Shown here: piece by piece, positions 12,301-31,200 of the stretch
Layout of the letters: each line of letters opens with the position of its first letter
How positions within the stretch are numbered: the first letter of the stretch is position 1
DNA from: Trichoplax adhaerens
Taxonomy: Eukaryota; Placozoa; Uniplacotomia; Trichoplacea; Trichoplacidae
DNA: 64,000 nt
NCBI RefSeq assembly: GCF_000150275.1
Contig: NW_002060963.1
Location: 219,036 to 283,035, forward strand
Direction: 5' to 3'
The notes under the pieces: generated by a model
What the model was told of the DNA's origin: nothing
What the model saw: the letters and a program-made list of their open reading frames with translations, nothing else
The model's database searches: none
Made by a program: the position numbers and the translations under genes

Positions 12301-15076
12301 TGTGGCCTCAGGATCAGCGTATTCACAAAATCCGAAAGCTGTGCAATAAGTAATGATGGTGGATCTGTTAAAATGACCTCGATGCATTGTAGCTAAGGTC
12401 AATCTACATACGAAAGATAAAACTTACGTTGTAATTTTCCAGTTGCTCCTTGAATTCTTTTCCAGCTAACTACGGTACCACATTTCTATTTCGCATCAAG
12501 ATGTATAAAAATCATTAACGGATATTATTCGGAGTCATTAGATCACAGCGACTTTTAATTTCGACAGCAATTGGACATAAAACTATTATTTATGCCATTT
12601 CATTCCATTTACTATTATTAAAATCTACATCTATACTACTGTAATATATAAGCCTTAGCCATAGTTTTGATAGTTAATGCAAATGTGACTTTGAAATATA
12701 TAGCGATAAACGTTACATATGATACATACCATTAGTAACTGCCTAATAAATGTATCAGTCGCTACTTCAGTGATGTTTCCAACAAAGACAGTTGTAGTTT
12801 TAGGCTTCTCCGTAGTTTCCTAAGCCAACGTTAATGACATCACTTTTTAGTACGTAAATTAGACTTTACAGTATAGTAAATGCAATACTGTGCAAATATG
12901 CAGCAGATATATATATATATAGCGAAATAATCAACAGTAAAAGATCTTTAAAGCAGTATACCTTCAAGGCAGCAGTCAAACACTTACATGCGTTGACATC
13001 TATAATGTGGAAAAATTATGCCTTAAAATAGTTACGTAATTTACCTGTTGACGTTGTGTAGCAGGTTTAGTAGCCGGTTGTGCAATAGTTGTAGTCGTAG
13101 GTAGCGGGGCTGGTGGCATAGTGGAATTAGCAATCGGTGGTATACTCTACAGAATATGTAAAATGATGTCGAATCGATATAAGTAAACCGTAGAACAATT
13201 ACTGTTACAAGTGGCCAGCTAATTCTGTTAGTATTTATGGTATTGAACAAAGTATCATCTCTAAATTAATTCTTGGATATCATGTATTCAATCTATCAAG
13301 TAATTGTTAAGTTATAAGCAATATTATCAAGATTATTCAAATTGGTAACCAGGAAGCCGATGAAAAGTTACTTACTTGCATCATATGAGGTGGTACTCCG
13401 ACCCCAGGAGGAACCGGTGGCATAACCGCAGGAGCACCTCGCAATGCAGCTGCTATCAGGTTAATAAAGAGAGGTTGATTTAAAAGTTCGTGTTATTTAG
13501 AAAATTTAGGTACTACTGGTTTATTTTAGCAACATTTGGAGTAAGTTCTATAATCGTGTTACTAAGCCAATCATCTCCATTGAATATTATCATAGACTAT
13601 TTCAGAGTACAGACAGGGCAAATTAGCTATCAATACAGGTGATAATACAGTACATAGTGTCTACTGTAAATATTTCAATCACAAACGCGGAGAAAACTAC
13701 CAAGAGAACGCTTATAGTTATTATTTGTGCTTTTCTACATTGAAATTATTTCCAGTTATGTTAATTATGAGAACATGTAGAATCTTAACGCAATGAAACG
13801 AATTGAGATAGCTGGCTGACAAAGTAGAAAGGGCATAATCGATCCAATGCAGTTTGTCAAGTATGGTAGCAAATAGTTGCGAAATGCCTTCGTACGAATA
13901 GTTTTTCTTGACGGTAACGATCTAGCGATCGATTTCAAGATCGTCAATGAGATTATCATTCTCTAGACGCGATCATTGTAACGATAGGAAAATGTTTGAT
14001 GCTGACATTTTAAAAAGTAAGATTACGAATTGAACTTGAATTGATGCCGATCATGTCTGTGCCAACGACTGGTATAGAGCTTGATTGCAGATTAAGTGGC
14101 ACAGTAAGTTTTTTTTGATACAAGATAATAGTACGATAGCAGCCAGGAGACTGTTGTACCATGGACTACCAGAAATGACTACGTAATCATTTCCAGTAGT
14201 CTATGGTTGTACGTTGCCTGTTTCCATGATGAGCCTTGAAGAATAGAGTTTATTTCCTTGCACTATTCTATCGGAATCGACGTTTTCTGTCTGAAGAGAA
14301 TGATGACAGTGCTATATGTTGCAGTCGATGGGATGAATTCAAGATAGATGGGATAAAATATGACTTTGGTTGTAGTATTTCACCAGTCGAAGGGAGTTGA
14401 GTAACAAACGATGACAACAACAACCCATCATGCAAGTAATTTGTGGAGCAAAGGCATTTACGAAAGAATATTAAGAAATGTATCAAAGTCCAGACTATCT
14501 ATCTCCAACTACAAACAAGGGTATCCATGCGTACTATCCTATACATCTATCGATCACGGAGTAATTGATTGACAGAGATATTTAATTATGATGGAAGGAC
14601 ATTTATGCGATTACTTTGGCCTTAGCTAACTAGAGTCTACTGTCTGTGTATATCAATCTAGCATAAGAGAGAGAGAGAGAGAGAGTGGAGGTGATACACC
14701 TTAACTACCCTATCAGTACATCGAGTTGATACATTTGCCTGTTACTAAGAACCATTTGATGATAGTAAGCCATTGAAAAATAACAATTGCAAATCAAGTT
14801 GAACGATTAGGATGGACAACACGACAAGAATTGTCACTGAACTATGCCATCTTGGCTATGTTAACATGAGTGTAATTGAGCAATATGATCGATGACATAG
14901 AATAGACGACATCACTAACCATTGGGCGGCATTGGAGGCCTAGCAAACGGATTGAATGTCGGCATCGTCACTGGCATTCTAGCCATTGGTGGTGGTACAC
15001 CAGCCATGGTGACTGGGGTCGCCGGTACATTGGATGTGGTAGGTGCATGGACTGGCCTGTGTTGAAAATTCGACAT
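9399..15076 (-). CDS. RBM25: RNA-binding protein 25 (RRM and PWI splicing factor)
   Basis: Nuclear U1-associated splicing regulator. Exons on -, 5' to 3': 15076-14920, 13452-13376, 13146-13045, 12999-12988 (12-nt micro-exon), 12819-12730, 12485-12428, 12338-12247, 12159-12040, 11971-11905, 11792-11743, 11657-11574, 11489-11292, 11207-11118, 11018-10945, 10864-10714, 10498-10427, 10293-9892, 9818-9720, 9614-9567, 9497-9399. All phases match, giving about 713 residues (human 843). Residues 1-112 are Pro/Met/Ala-rich. The RRM follows at about 122-200, with RNP2 TVFVGNI and RNP1 as PFGFCEY. An acidic/basic linker contains LISREI, then a charged Arg/Glu/Lys helix region ending in RGSAFTRRLRDREAE, an acidic region, and a C-terminal PWI domain (PLNWSLVDE through GEEEPTLVDFI, about 620-705). 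The long RE/RD tract of vertebrate RBM25 is much reduced. The start ATG (15076) reads into the Pro-rich exon without splicing. Confidence 0.95.
14666..14686. repeat. (GA)n microsatellite
   Basis: About ten AG units in the large first intron of RBM25. Confidence 0.9.
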
Positions 15077-15392
15077 TACTTTAACAGAGCGTTCCTTTAA
15101 CTAGCTTCGTTGCAAGATTGAAATCGGTTTGGAAGACTTGTAGTCTACCATAAGCACCGTTTCAGTTGGATGGCAAGCAGTTTCTTCAATGGCAGTTTGT
15201 CCGCGTTTTTATGCAAACTTGTGTGGAACCCGCAGTCACTACTGTAGCCAGTAGGTGCTTGACGGAAGTGGCACACCACGACAGTCACTAGCCTACAGTA
15301 GCCAGTAGTGTACGGCGTGTTGTATAGTCGTTGAGCTAGACGACCTTTCCTGCGCTCACTGACTGCGCAGTACCAGTTTCTTTCATAGCGCG
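15077..15392. other. Upstream region of RBM25
   Basis: About 315 bp between the RBM25 start codon and the tandem repeat. Likely 5' UTR and promoter. No TATA-like element was recognised. It contains two near-copies of an AGTCACTA..CTACTGTAGCCAGTAG motif near 15235-15320. Confidence 0.35.
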
Positions 15393-15955
15393 TAAGGTCT
15401 TCTTTTAATCAGTCTCTCCTACCGTCTGTGCCTAGCGTACTGGTACAGGCAACTGGTACCGCACTGGTACTGGGAACTGGTACCGTATGAGTACCCATTT
15501 TATGCAGCTTTTGGACGGTCCTGATTCAATGTAAGGTCTTCTTTTAGTCAGTCTCTCCTACCGTCTGTGCCTAGCGTACTGGTCCAGGCAACTGGTACCG
15601 CACTGGTACTGGGAACTGGTACCGTACCAGTACCCATTTTATGCAGCTTTTGGACGGTCCTGATTCAATGTAAGGTCTTCTTTCAGTCAGTCTCTCCTAC
15701 CGTCTGTGCCTAGCGTACTGGTACTGGCAACTGGTACCGTACCAGTACCCATTTTATGCAGCTTTTGGTCGGTCCTGATTCGATGTAAGCCTGTAAGGTC
15801 TTCTTTTAGTCAGTTTCTCCTACCGTCTGTGCCTAGCGTACTGGTACAGGCAACTGGTACCGTACTGGTACTGGGAATTGGTACCGTACCAGTCAGTACT
15901 CGCAACTGGCACCGCACCAGTACCCATTTTATGCAGCTTTTGGACGGTCCTGATT
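15393..15955. repeat. Tandem repeat, 139/139/123-bp units, four copies
   Basis: Units start at 15393, 15532, 15671 and 15794 with TAAGGTCTTCTTT, followed by CCTACCGTCTGTGCCTAGCG and a run of ACTGGTACC-type palindromes, ending TATGCAGCTTTTGGACGGTC. The copies are highly similar, so the array is relatively young. Short open frames over the array on both strands are by-products of the repeat. Confidence 0.88.
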
Positions 15956-18955
15956 CGACCTCTGTTGTTACAGACCGAAACTGACCGGACGGAACGCAAC
16001 GGTGCATATATATAGTACAGTATATACCTTAGCACCTTACACACTTCCGATAGTGTACCGTACATCGGAAAATGTCCAGTAAAAGCAAACAAAAAATCCC
16101 AACAGTGCCGGTCCATTTCACTCTTGGACCTCAACATCGTCTGAAGCGCAGTCGAGTGACTCCACTACACTTCACACGGTAGGCGTCGCTATACATCACT
16201 GTTTCTGCCCATAGCGTGTCCTTATTGAGAGCCAACAGCGTACAGTATGGCACGAGGGAGAGCCATGTGCTGTTCAATCAGTCATGCATGTTGCTGGATT
16301 GGGGAGTCAAGGGTTTCAATAATAACTCAGCAAGTTCTCTAAAGTGATATATAGCAAACCCTCTTCGACATAGGTAGTAAGAATTAGAATAAGCTTCTAA
16401 ATCTTCAATCAGTTCACTGTGATATCGTCTTTGAACCATGATTGATACTTGGACTCCCTTTACGTTATCATAAGGCCAAAGGGTAGAAGAAATCACTTCT
16501 ATTCAGTAGTATCAAAGAATACGCTACAATAGTACCCGATATCAATATCACCAATCTACTGTATTTGTGTCACATACTACTGTACTGTACTGTACTATGA
16601 GGGTGATCGGAAAGGTTTTCTCCTTGGCCTATCCATTTTTTTGTATCCTTTCCTTGAATAGATAGAGTTCAGAAAACATAAAAGAAATGCATCGTCTGCG
16701 GCTATCTAGAATTAGCTGGGGAAAGTAACGATAAATAAATAAATAAATAAATAGAGAAAGAAAGAAAGAAAATAACCGAACATGATGTCAATGTGTTTTG
16801 AGAGGGAGAGCTAGGAAAGGAAAAATTGGCTCAGCGTATGATTACACCTGTCGAAGGTTCGACTTGATCCACCTATTCTATGCCAAAAGCTAGAGATAAT
16901 CGCATTATTGCATACTGTCTACCGAGACTTTGATCCATGTTGCCTCCTAATTTGTTGAATCGGAGTAAGCTATGGCAACTCGACCATGTAACAGTATTGT
17001 ATTCGTTTAAAATCAACGCTTACGCCTTATACTCGTTATGCTGACAATTTACTCCAATGTCTGCAATTTGAAACCGATCCGACGCTTTAGCATGATCATT
17101 AAACATACCAATTCACTTGATTGTCATGAAGACAAAATGTGAGTGTTACTTACCGCAATGGATATTTGCAAGATTGCCTTGAATTTCTTGTCGAGTATGT
17201 TTTAAAGTAGTGATACTATTGCGTGAAATACCAGATCAATTCCCCATCGAACAACTAGACAATCACTTTAGGTTGGTACTATGGAGGCTATGTTTGTAAT
17301 TATTATACGGGTATTGAAGACGTAGCTTTGCTTGGACGTATTCTAGTTAAAATTGAAGTGAATTATTATTCAGTTTAGCAATACTGAGGGCAGGTCAAGG
17401 AGGGTTAATGATAGACAAATACAAATAATCAATTTCAAAGATATGACTAAGCTATCATACGAGTATTTTAAGCCAGTTGTTTATAGTAAGATCCTAAATA
17501 GAACAGGCTATCCTCGGATTTTGATTGGAAGACACTAAGGCATACTTTGCCGTACATTATTACTGTCAGTCTACAATACTGCATCCATTTTATGACGTGA
17601 TCGTATCACTAAATAAACAGTCTAAACGATATGGTTGGTGACTCTGTAAACAGCTTTTCATGCTACGGTAGTCTATCATTAAAGTTTAGCAAAGATAAGT
17701 TTACAGAAAGCTTACTGAGCAATGAGCAGCCCAGCCTTGTTGTATGATTCTTGTTGGCAACTGCCTTCAAAAGCCACAGGAACAAACAAATGTTGCGGAT
17801 ATACGGATATTTACACGTGCATATGTTAGTATACACGCATCAAAAGAGATATAGTTTAATAATATCATGATGAAGTTAGTAATACATCAAAATCTATACA
17901 ATCGGCTAATGAGAGTAATGTATATAAAATACGCATTACATGAAAGACGCATATAAAGCTTTAGTGCACAATTTCGCAATTATAAATAATTTTTTAATAC
18001 AGCATATCAGTTGATTCTTAATTATGACATATGTTCTATAGATCTTGTGATAAAATTCGCATTTTTCGGACGTTGTTGGTCGATGCGTAAAGTAATGCAC
18101 GATATTATCCATTCCTTTCTTATTTAAACAATTCGGTATGAGGTAATTCTTAACATTTTGCTATTAATAAAGCTCTAAATAAATGAATCAATAATTACTC
18201 TTAAATGGCTTTTACATACTAGACGTATACTAATATCGTTTTAGGTAGACGAAAATTTACAAACGCCAATTTAAAGTTTATAATCAGGATTAATAGTACT
18301 ATTAAATATATTTCATTGTTAGTTAGAGTCGCATGAATGTTATGATCGGTTGTAATCCTGCCTATCTACAAGTATTTCGTCTGCAAAGTTGGTCCAAAGT
18401 ATGCATACACATACATACACAATTATCAATGGTAAATTTAAATTATATGACATAAAGGATATGAATTTCGAAATGATTAAAGCAGCTATGCGTTTGGGCG
18501 AATGCGCAGTCCTTAAAACAAGCATTTTCTACTACATAGACTACTGTAACTAACTATCAATAAATGCTGTGTTGGATCAAATTTTTCTTACTAATATTTT
18601 CATTTAACAACAAACAATGACAAAATTTTGCAATATGGGTGAAATACATAATATCTTTGACTATCAGGCTATAAATAGAAATCGTATCACAATTTTTACG
18701 TCGGTATCGTACGTGACAGGTCCTGTAGCATTAATCTAGAGATAACATTCAGAAATGATTCATTTCGCCTATAAAATGTGCAGGAATGTCTTGTAAATTC
18801 GTAGCAATAATGTTGTTAATATTCCATGATAAGTTTTGGTGATGTATCTAATATAACTGATATTAAAAATCCTTATAATAAAATCATAATAATATCGATA
18901 CAGTCATTTACGCGATAAATTGGTAAAGTTGTTTCAATTTTAGGATCGTATTTAG
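15956..18955. other. Intergenic spacer with simple repeats
   Basis: About 3 kb without a recognised gene. It holds a short GTACTGTACTGTACT block near 16580 and an (AAAT)n/(AAAG)n microsatellite at about 16734-16770. TATA-like ATATATATAG at about 16005 has no gene after it on either strand. A 72-codon frame at 16278-16496 (-) has no homology I recognise. Confidence 0.45.
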
Positions 18956-24923
<5,968 letters not shown>

Positions 24924-25996
24924 CTGTGAGATTGAACAACATCAAAATTAGGTCAATATGGATTCAGGCAGAAAATGGAGATGGCGGATAATTTGCTAAT
25001 ATAAACGACATATTATTTTCACATTTCAAGTAAATAAATACGTATGGGAGCAAACACAATCACGTAGCATACCGCCACCATTGCCATACTGCCGATTGAC
25101 GTGAAATACCCTACCGTGTCAAGCACTACTCATGAAGTTTATAAGTCAGTATGGCAACAACAAATAACAACTGAATGGAATCATCGATGTTTTAGGCCAG
25201 GTCCAAGACGGACAGTATTTCATTGAGAGCAAACTTTTTACCATCGATCAGAGTCTTCCTAGTTAGTTGGAATTCATTTTTTTCTTCTACCACTAAGTTT
25301 CCTTGAATAATTTAGTAGGCACTAGTTAACTTTTGTATAGAATAAATTGAATTTTACATCGAATTGGAAGTATCCATTGGTTAACTATTTGTTTCCATCG
25401 TTTCTTTCGTATTCGAGTGGGTCGAGAAACATCTTGTAATGATTGAAAAAATGGGGAAAATACAGTACGGTCGACTAGGGGTAACGGACGAAGGGTAAAA
25501 TTGGACATACGTAAAATAAGAAAGGGATGGAAAATGTAGTATTTGTGTAGAACAAGTTGATTGGTATCGAGTGGAATGCATTTTGTTGGTTACTACTGTA
25601 CAAATCATCATTTCTATCGCTTGCTATAGAAGCTGATTAGAATGGATCCATCCTAACCAACGACGATATCCTATTGAAAAATTTCAAACTATACCAAGAT
25701 AGATGATTTTGATCAACAGTACTACAGTATATTGGCTACATAATGAGAAAAGAGAGGGAAAATGATTTTCTGCAAGATGTTTCATTTCACGTAGGAATTT
25801 AAAATATCCTTTCTATCATTCTGTTCGATCCATCCAATTGGGAGTAGATCGATCAACAGTTTGTGATGATGTGATTGAGAAATAGGAAGATAGAGTACAA
25901 GGCGTTGGACTAAGATGATCATTGTATAATCTAATCGATATAACTTGAAGTTGAATAGCAAACAAGAAATTAAAAATGAACAGGTCGTTTAAAGTA

Positions 25997-26262
25997 GTAG
26001 AGATGGTTTACTCGACAAACAGGGCCGAAGTTGGTCGTGGATAGCATGGAGGCATGGTAGCCTCCATTGAATGGAATGAACTATCGTAGAGATGGTTTAC
26101 CCGACAAACAGGGCCGATATTGGTTGTGGATAGCATGGAGGAATGGTAGCCTCCATTGAATGGAACGAACTATCGTAGAGATGGTTTACTAGACAAGCAG
26201 ACGATCGATGCTGGTAGTGGATTGCATGGTGAAATTGTGTCTTCCATTGGGTTGCTACAGTA
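25997..26262. repeat. Tandem repeat, ~89-bp unit, three copies
   Basis: Units begin GTAGAGATGGTTTAC at 25997, 26087 and 26175. The first two carry the small hairpin GGAGGC-ATGGTA-GCCTCC or a near-copy of it; the third is more diverged. Confidence 0.85.
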
Positions 26263-27680
26263 TCCATTGGATACATTTGTTGAAGTGTACGACAGGCGTA
26301 GAACTTCAGGAGACACTACCATCCCATGGCAATAATCCCTCATCAAGTTGTCGAGACAGCAGGAGCCTACACTCTAGCCATACCCGATCGTTGTGATCAG
26401 CGATGGGAAAAATATCGCGCTACTGTCCACCACCACTCTATCGACTCCTCCTAAGACAAAATGTATTGTCTACGACAACAAATTGGATGCAATTATGCTA
26501 GCAATACCTCTTCATTTTTGCTGGCCCAGTATTGTAACGAATGATGACACTCAGGACTATCATCTTCAGCGTATTCCAGTAAGGGTAATTTGCTGGCAGA
26601 CGCCATTCTAATTGGAGGCGATTGTCGAGATGAGGATGATGATGGAAAAGGCCTATCGATTCATCAATCTTTTGCCTTTCCTATTGCATCAATTTAATAC
26701 TATTGCTGGTTGGTAAAGCAGTCGACAAATGAGCAAGCAGTTGGGACAATCTCATCACCAGCCTCGGAGTCGACTCAGATAGAACGCGTGTTTTGGTCAC
26801 TGAAGGTCTCCAGAACACTGTGCGCTGTACAGTGTACAGTATAGCAGTGTATGGGACATTCATACTTTTCGGATGGTCTGTCAGTCTTCTCTGTCAGTCT
26901 AACGCGGTGGTCGAGTAACAGTACTGTATTTTACAGTGCACAGTACAGCACAGACTGAGTACAATGTACAGTAGTAGTCGACTGTACTGTAAAGGTATTT
27001 TCCACAACTTGCCCGACTTGGCATCTGTTCCTGTCGAGCTCTTCATCTTTCTCGATCTGTTGCAAGACTACTGTACTTATAAAAAGGAAAAAACAAAAAT
27101 ACGGTAGTGGTCTAAAATCATCTCACTCATCTGTGCGAATTTTGAGCCAAAGATGAGTATGAAAGTGCTGGATGATGCTATACTCTGCACCTGTCGATAC
27201 AATGCCGTCTCGATAAGAGACGACATCACCCATGGCGATCGCGATGATTCTGTTACTCAGGTGCAGTGACATCATTTCTGCTTGCAATTTTCACTATCTG
27301 TGATACTCACTGTTTTCAACCGGCCGATGGTAATACTGTACCATTGAGTCATTGAGTTGTCTATGGTGGCCGAGAATCGCTAGCAATAATAATGTCACCC
27401 ATAATTGCCGACACTTAATTAATGACTACACCCTGAATACCACACAATAGTTTTACTTTACTGCTACAGTGGTAGAGCAATGTCAATAAATGAACATATG
27501 TAGGTAGCATGGACTACAACTGTCGACAACTGTACGTAGGAAGAAACCCAAGGACACGGACTCTAATCCATGAACTGTTCCAGTACAAGAACATTACCAA
27601 ATTAGTATAGTAGTATCAATGAATTCATGATAGTCCTGAGTTGCCCAGTAATCAATCTAATCATACACTTGGTCAAAATA

Positions 27681-27702
27681 GGTGTGTGTGTGTGTGTGTG
27701 TG
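27681..27702. repeat. (TG)n microsatellite
   Basis: Eleven GT units, pure. Confidence 0.9.
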
Positions 27703-27884
27703 ATACTCTACTCTACTCGATGTTAACATGATTTTAGGATGGCGATGATTTTGCAGCAAGAATACCTAGACAGAGCGATATTGGCCATCCTATTTTCGCC
27801 TAGGTGACATTATCGCGTTAGGGCGTGGTCTTGTACAGGCTCTCTTTGTTCCATTTGTCTTCTATTGTTCGTGATTCATCGGCC

Positions 27885-27892
27885 ATATATAA
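27885..27892 (+). promoter_or_regulatory. Possible TATA box upstream of ZFYVE1
   Basis: TATATAAA in GGCCATATATAAACCAG, about 390 bases before the chosen ZFYVE1 ATG. The only strong TATA match in this spacer on +; use is inferred. Confidence 0.35.
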
Positions 27893-28280
27893 ACCAGTCT
27901 GAAGGAGTGTGAGTATGGTGTATCATATAGCACTAAATGTGAATATCGTATAATATAGAACGGGACGAGTGGGAATGAACAAGCCTAAATATCGTTCTCC
28001 ATCCTGGACAATGGCTGAAGCAAGACCTACTGCGCATGCCATTGCGTCATGAACTTGTAATGCCATCCATCAAAATAAACATTTTTTTCTCCATAGTCAA
28101 CAAAAAAGAAATTGCAGCCCAACGAGTCTATAGTATCACATCAGCTTCTACTCTTGCAAGTGATCCAAACAAGCTCTGAAATTATCCAACACTTGCTAAT
28201 TCCACTGCTTTCACGGGTATCAATAATAATATTATACGTCTCTACAAGTTCGAATTAAGAGAGAGAGAGGGGGTGAGACA

Positions 28281-31200
28281 ATGTCGTCTTGTATTATTCA
28301 AGACACCAATGGCCAAATGAAGGAAAAGATTGAAATGGATAAAGATGATCATAAAGGTAGGCGAAAAGGTGTTAACATGAAGAGCTTACCGTCTTGTAAT
28401 AAAAATTATCATAGAGCATAGTGCAATCCTTTTCCGAGTGAAATTTCTCCATCCTATCCGTTTCACTAGATATCACCGATTCTCTTTTTTTCTGAGATCA
28501 TTTTTTTCTCAATCGCTTGCATCTTACTTATCCATCCAATCATTAATCTTTTTCATCATTCGCTGATTTTCTTCAAAATAACGTAAATAATGTTAAAAGA
28601 TAACATTGCCAAGACGAAAGAGTGAGTGCTTTTCTTGTTTTCATATCCATAGATTCAATCTAAAATTGTTCAATGAATAGCAAAATGATTGTTGCTTTGC
28701 GACACTGCCGACTAAGCTAGGTTGTTTAGGGTTTTATAAACTAACATTATCTTATCTTTCTATGACAACTTTATCATTCAATCGAGCTAGACCGATTTTC
28801 TTACCTCAATAAATAGTGTTCAATACAGTAGCAGGCTAAACCACTCTCTTTTCGTCGGCTAATCATGGACTTGTATTATACAATCGATCAGACATGTTAT
28901 TTCAACACTTGACGTATGTTGATTACTGCAGTGTAAAACATCTCTTCAGTGCATCACAAATTTTCTACATTTTGGTTATCCTATCAGATAACAGCAAGTG
29001 CAATATACCGTAATTTGCAGTAATAGATAGCTTATAACAAGAATAAAACACAGCAACAACATGTACACTTTACTGCTGCATCGCTGTATCTACGTTGGTA
29101 TACAGTAGATCAAATCAGCAATTTGCAATAGTATCGAGAAAATACGTATTCCATCAAAGCAGACGCTATCACTTTTGACCTTCCATATGATAATAGATTG
29201 ACAAAAATGGTTCGAGTTTTGGCATGATTATACCCTAGCTATTATTAGTCAGCACATTTCATGATGATACTGTAGTATCTCATCGAGTTATTAATTGCAT
29301 GTCTGTATCACAATTCATACTTTGTTGGATTTGTAATAAAAGTCCAGTCATATCAAGTTGCTTCAGGTGGGTTTATTTTGGTTTTTTTTCATATACTACT
29401 TCGTAGTTATCCTACAGTAACTGTAGCTAAAAAAGCATATCATACCGTTATAATCATCGTGAGGAAATGTTACAATGTTGGGTGATTGTCAGTATTATCC
29501 GTAAAAATGTTTCGTTGTTAGACGGAAGAAGAGAGACTCTATTATTAAAAAGGTTATGAAACAGCAATTCCAATTCCTATTATAGATCATAATGAAATGG
29601 TGACTAACTACTAAACAATATATTGTCAATAACTCAAAAGCAGCGGTATTTACAAATCAGGGTCGTTATAGTTTATGTACAACGAAGAAAAAAGAAAATA
29701 TGAAAGAAATTATATTTGTACAATATCCTATTGCAGTATATATACTGTATATATATTTTCTCTTATCTTGGCATACATTAAAAATGTTAATATAATTATC
29801 CAGTATTGTCTTGAGCTCATCAATGTACTAAGAATTTATTTATACTAACTTGGGATTTTTTAGAATCTAATCATGTAAAGGAAGATCTTAATATCCTCTG
29901 TCAAGCGGATCCTGTTTCAAATACAATAAATAGTTTTCTCTTGCTTGATGGTTCGGAAGAATTACAGGTAAAAAGAATAATTTACTTATTCGAGCTTACA
30001 TTAGCGCACATGATTTCAGACATACAGTATTTGATTTAGTATTCATCAATACATCGAGACCAAAGCAATAGCAACGCACGATAAACACACGCAAATAGAA
30101 TAATCGTATACCTGTGGTACCGTAGTATATTTGTAGTTACTAACATGTTATGCAATAATGAATGATCAGTACAGTAATTCATTAACCTCAAGGAGCCCTA
30201 CTTTATCATCCTTAACCTTAACATGGCTACAATACAGAATATGAAATCAGACTTACCTCGATTGCTGACCTTGCTCAAATCTGCTAAATGGTGATATCAT
30301 TGTCACCGTTATGGCAGATGGAATTTGATGAACTAATAAATACTCTAAGTTATAGAAAAATCGCTGAAATCACTTCAAAACAAGATACTGTTTCTATTCT
30401 AATCTGTTCATTCATATTCAGGTGCCTAATGATAAAGAATTTTTAGATAAACTCAGTTGTTACGATAACTGTAATGTCAAGGTTGTATCTATCATTGGTA
30501 ATACTGGTGATGGCAAATCTTACACCTTGAATCAAACATTTTTTGATGGTCAACAAGTCTTTGCAACATCTGCAGATCAAGATAGCTGTACTATTGGTGT
30601 ATGGGCAGCACTTTGTCGACCACTGCGTACTATCATACTCGATACTGAAGGGATGTTAGGTTGTAAAAGTGATGAAAATCAACGAATGAGATTATTAATG
30701 AAAGGTACAAGAACGATGTCTTCATCAATTAATCGCAGTGTATTTTAATCCATTTTTTCCTATAGTAGTTCTACATATTAGGTAGCTGCAGCAATAAGGT
30801 TGTAGAATAGAAACCATGGTCTACTCTATGCCATAATTTCAGTTTATAAAAATCTTGTCTAACGATACTTAAGGACATCTTAATATATTTGTTGATAGCG
30901 AATGCTTACTGTATTATACTATATGTTTATATTTTATTTATAGTTCTAGCGATATCCGATGTCGTTATTTATCGCACACGATCACATCGATTACATCGAG
31001 ATATGTACAAATTTATCGGTCATGCATCAAAAAGTTACTTAAGATATTTTGCTTCCGAGTTGGAGCAAATTACCAATCGTTGCCATTTGAAAGGTTCTGT
31101 GTCTACACTTGGGCCTGCAGTGATTATTTTCCATGATACTCGTAACACTGACTTATTGGGATATGGTAAATATCATTCAATAAACTGACTATAGCTAAAT

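Larger units (their letters stand above)
24924..27883. other. Spacer between two divergent genes
   Basis: About 3 kb between the ArfGAP (-) and ZFYVE1 (+). It probably contains the missing first ArfGAP exon, which I could not identify. It includes the 89-bp tandem repeat, a GTAC-rich block at 26925-26995 and a (TG)n run at 27681-27702. Nothing else recognised. Confidence 0.45.

Noticed and set aside
16001-16012. ATATATATAG as a TATA box
   Set aside because: No gene begins within a reasonable distance on either strand.
15706-16137. Overlapping open frames on both strands in the 139-bp array
   Set aside because: They repeat with the array unit and have no family similarity.
16278-16496. 72-codon frame on - in the spacer
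   Set aside because: No recognisable family, no start or splice context.
26002-26262. 89-bp repeats considered as a CRISPR-like array
   Set aside because: Whole units repeat without unique spacers and the genome is eukaryotic.
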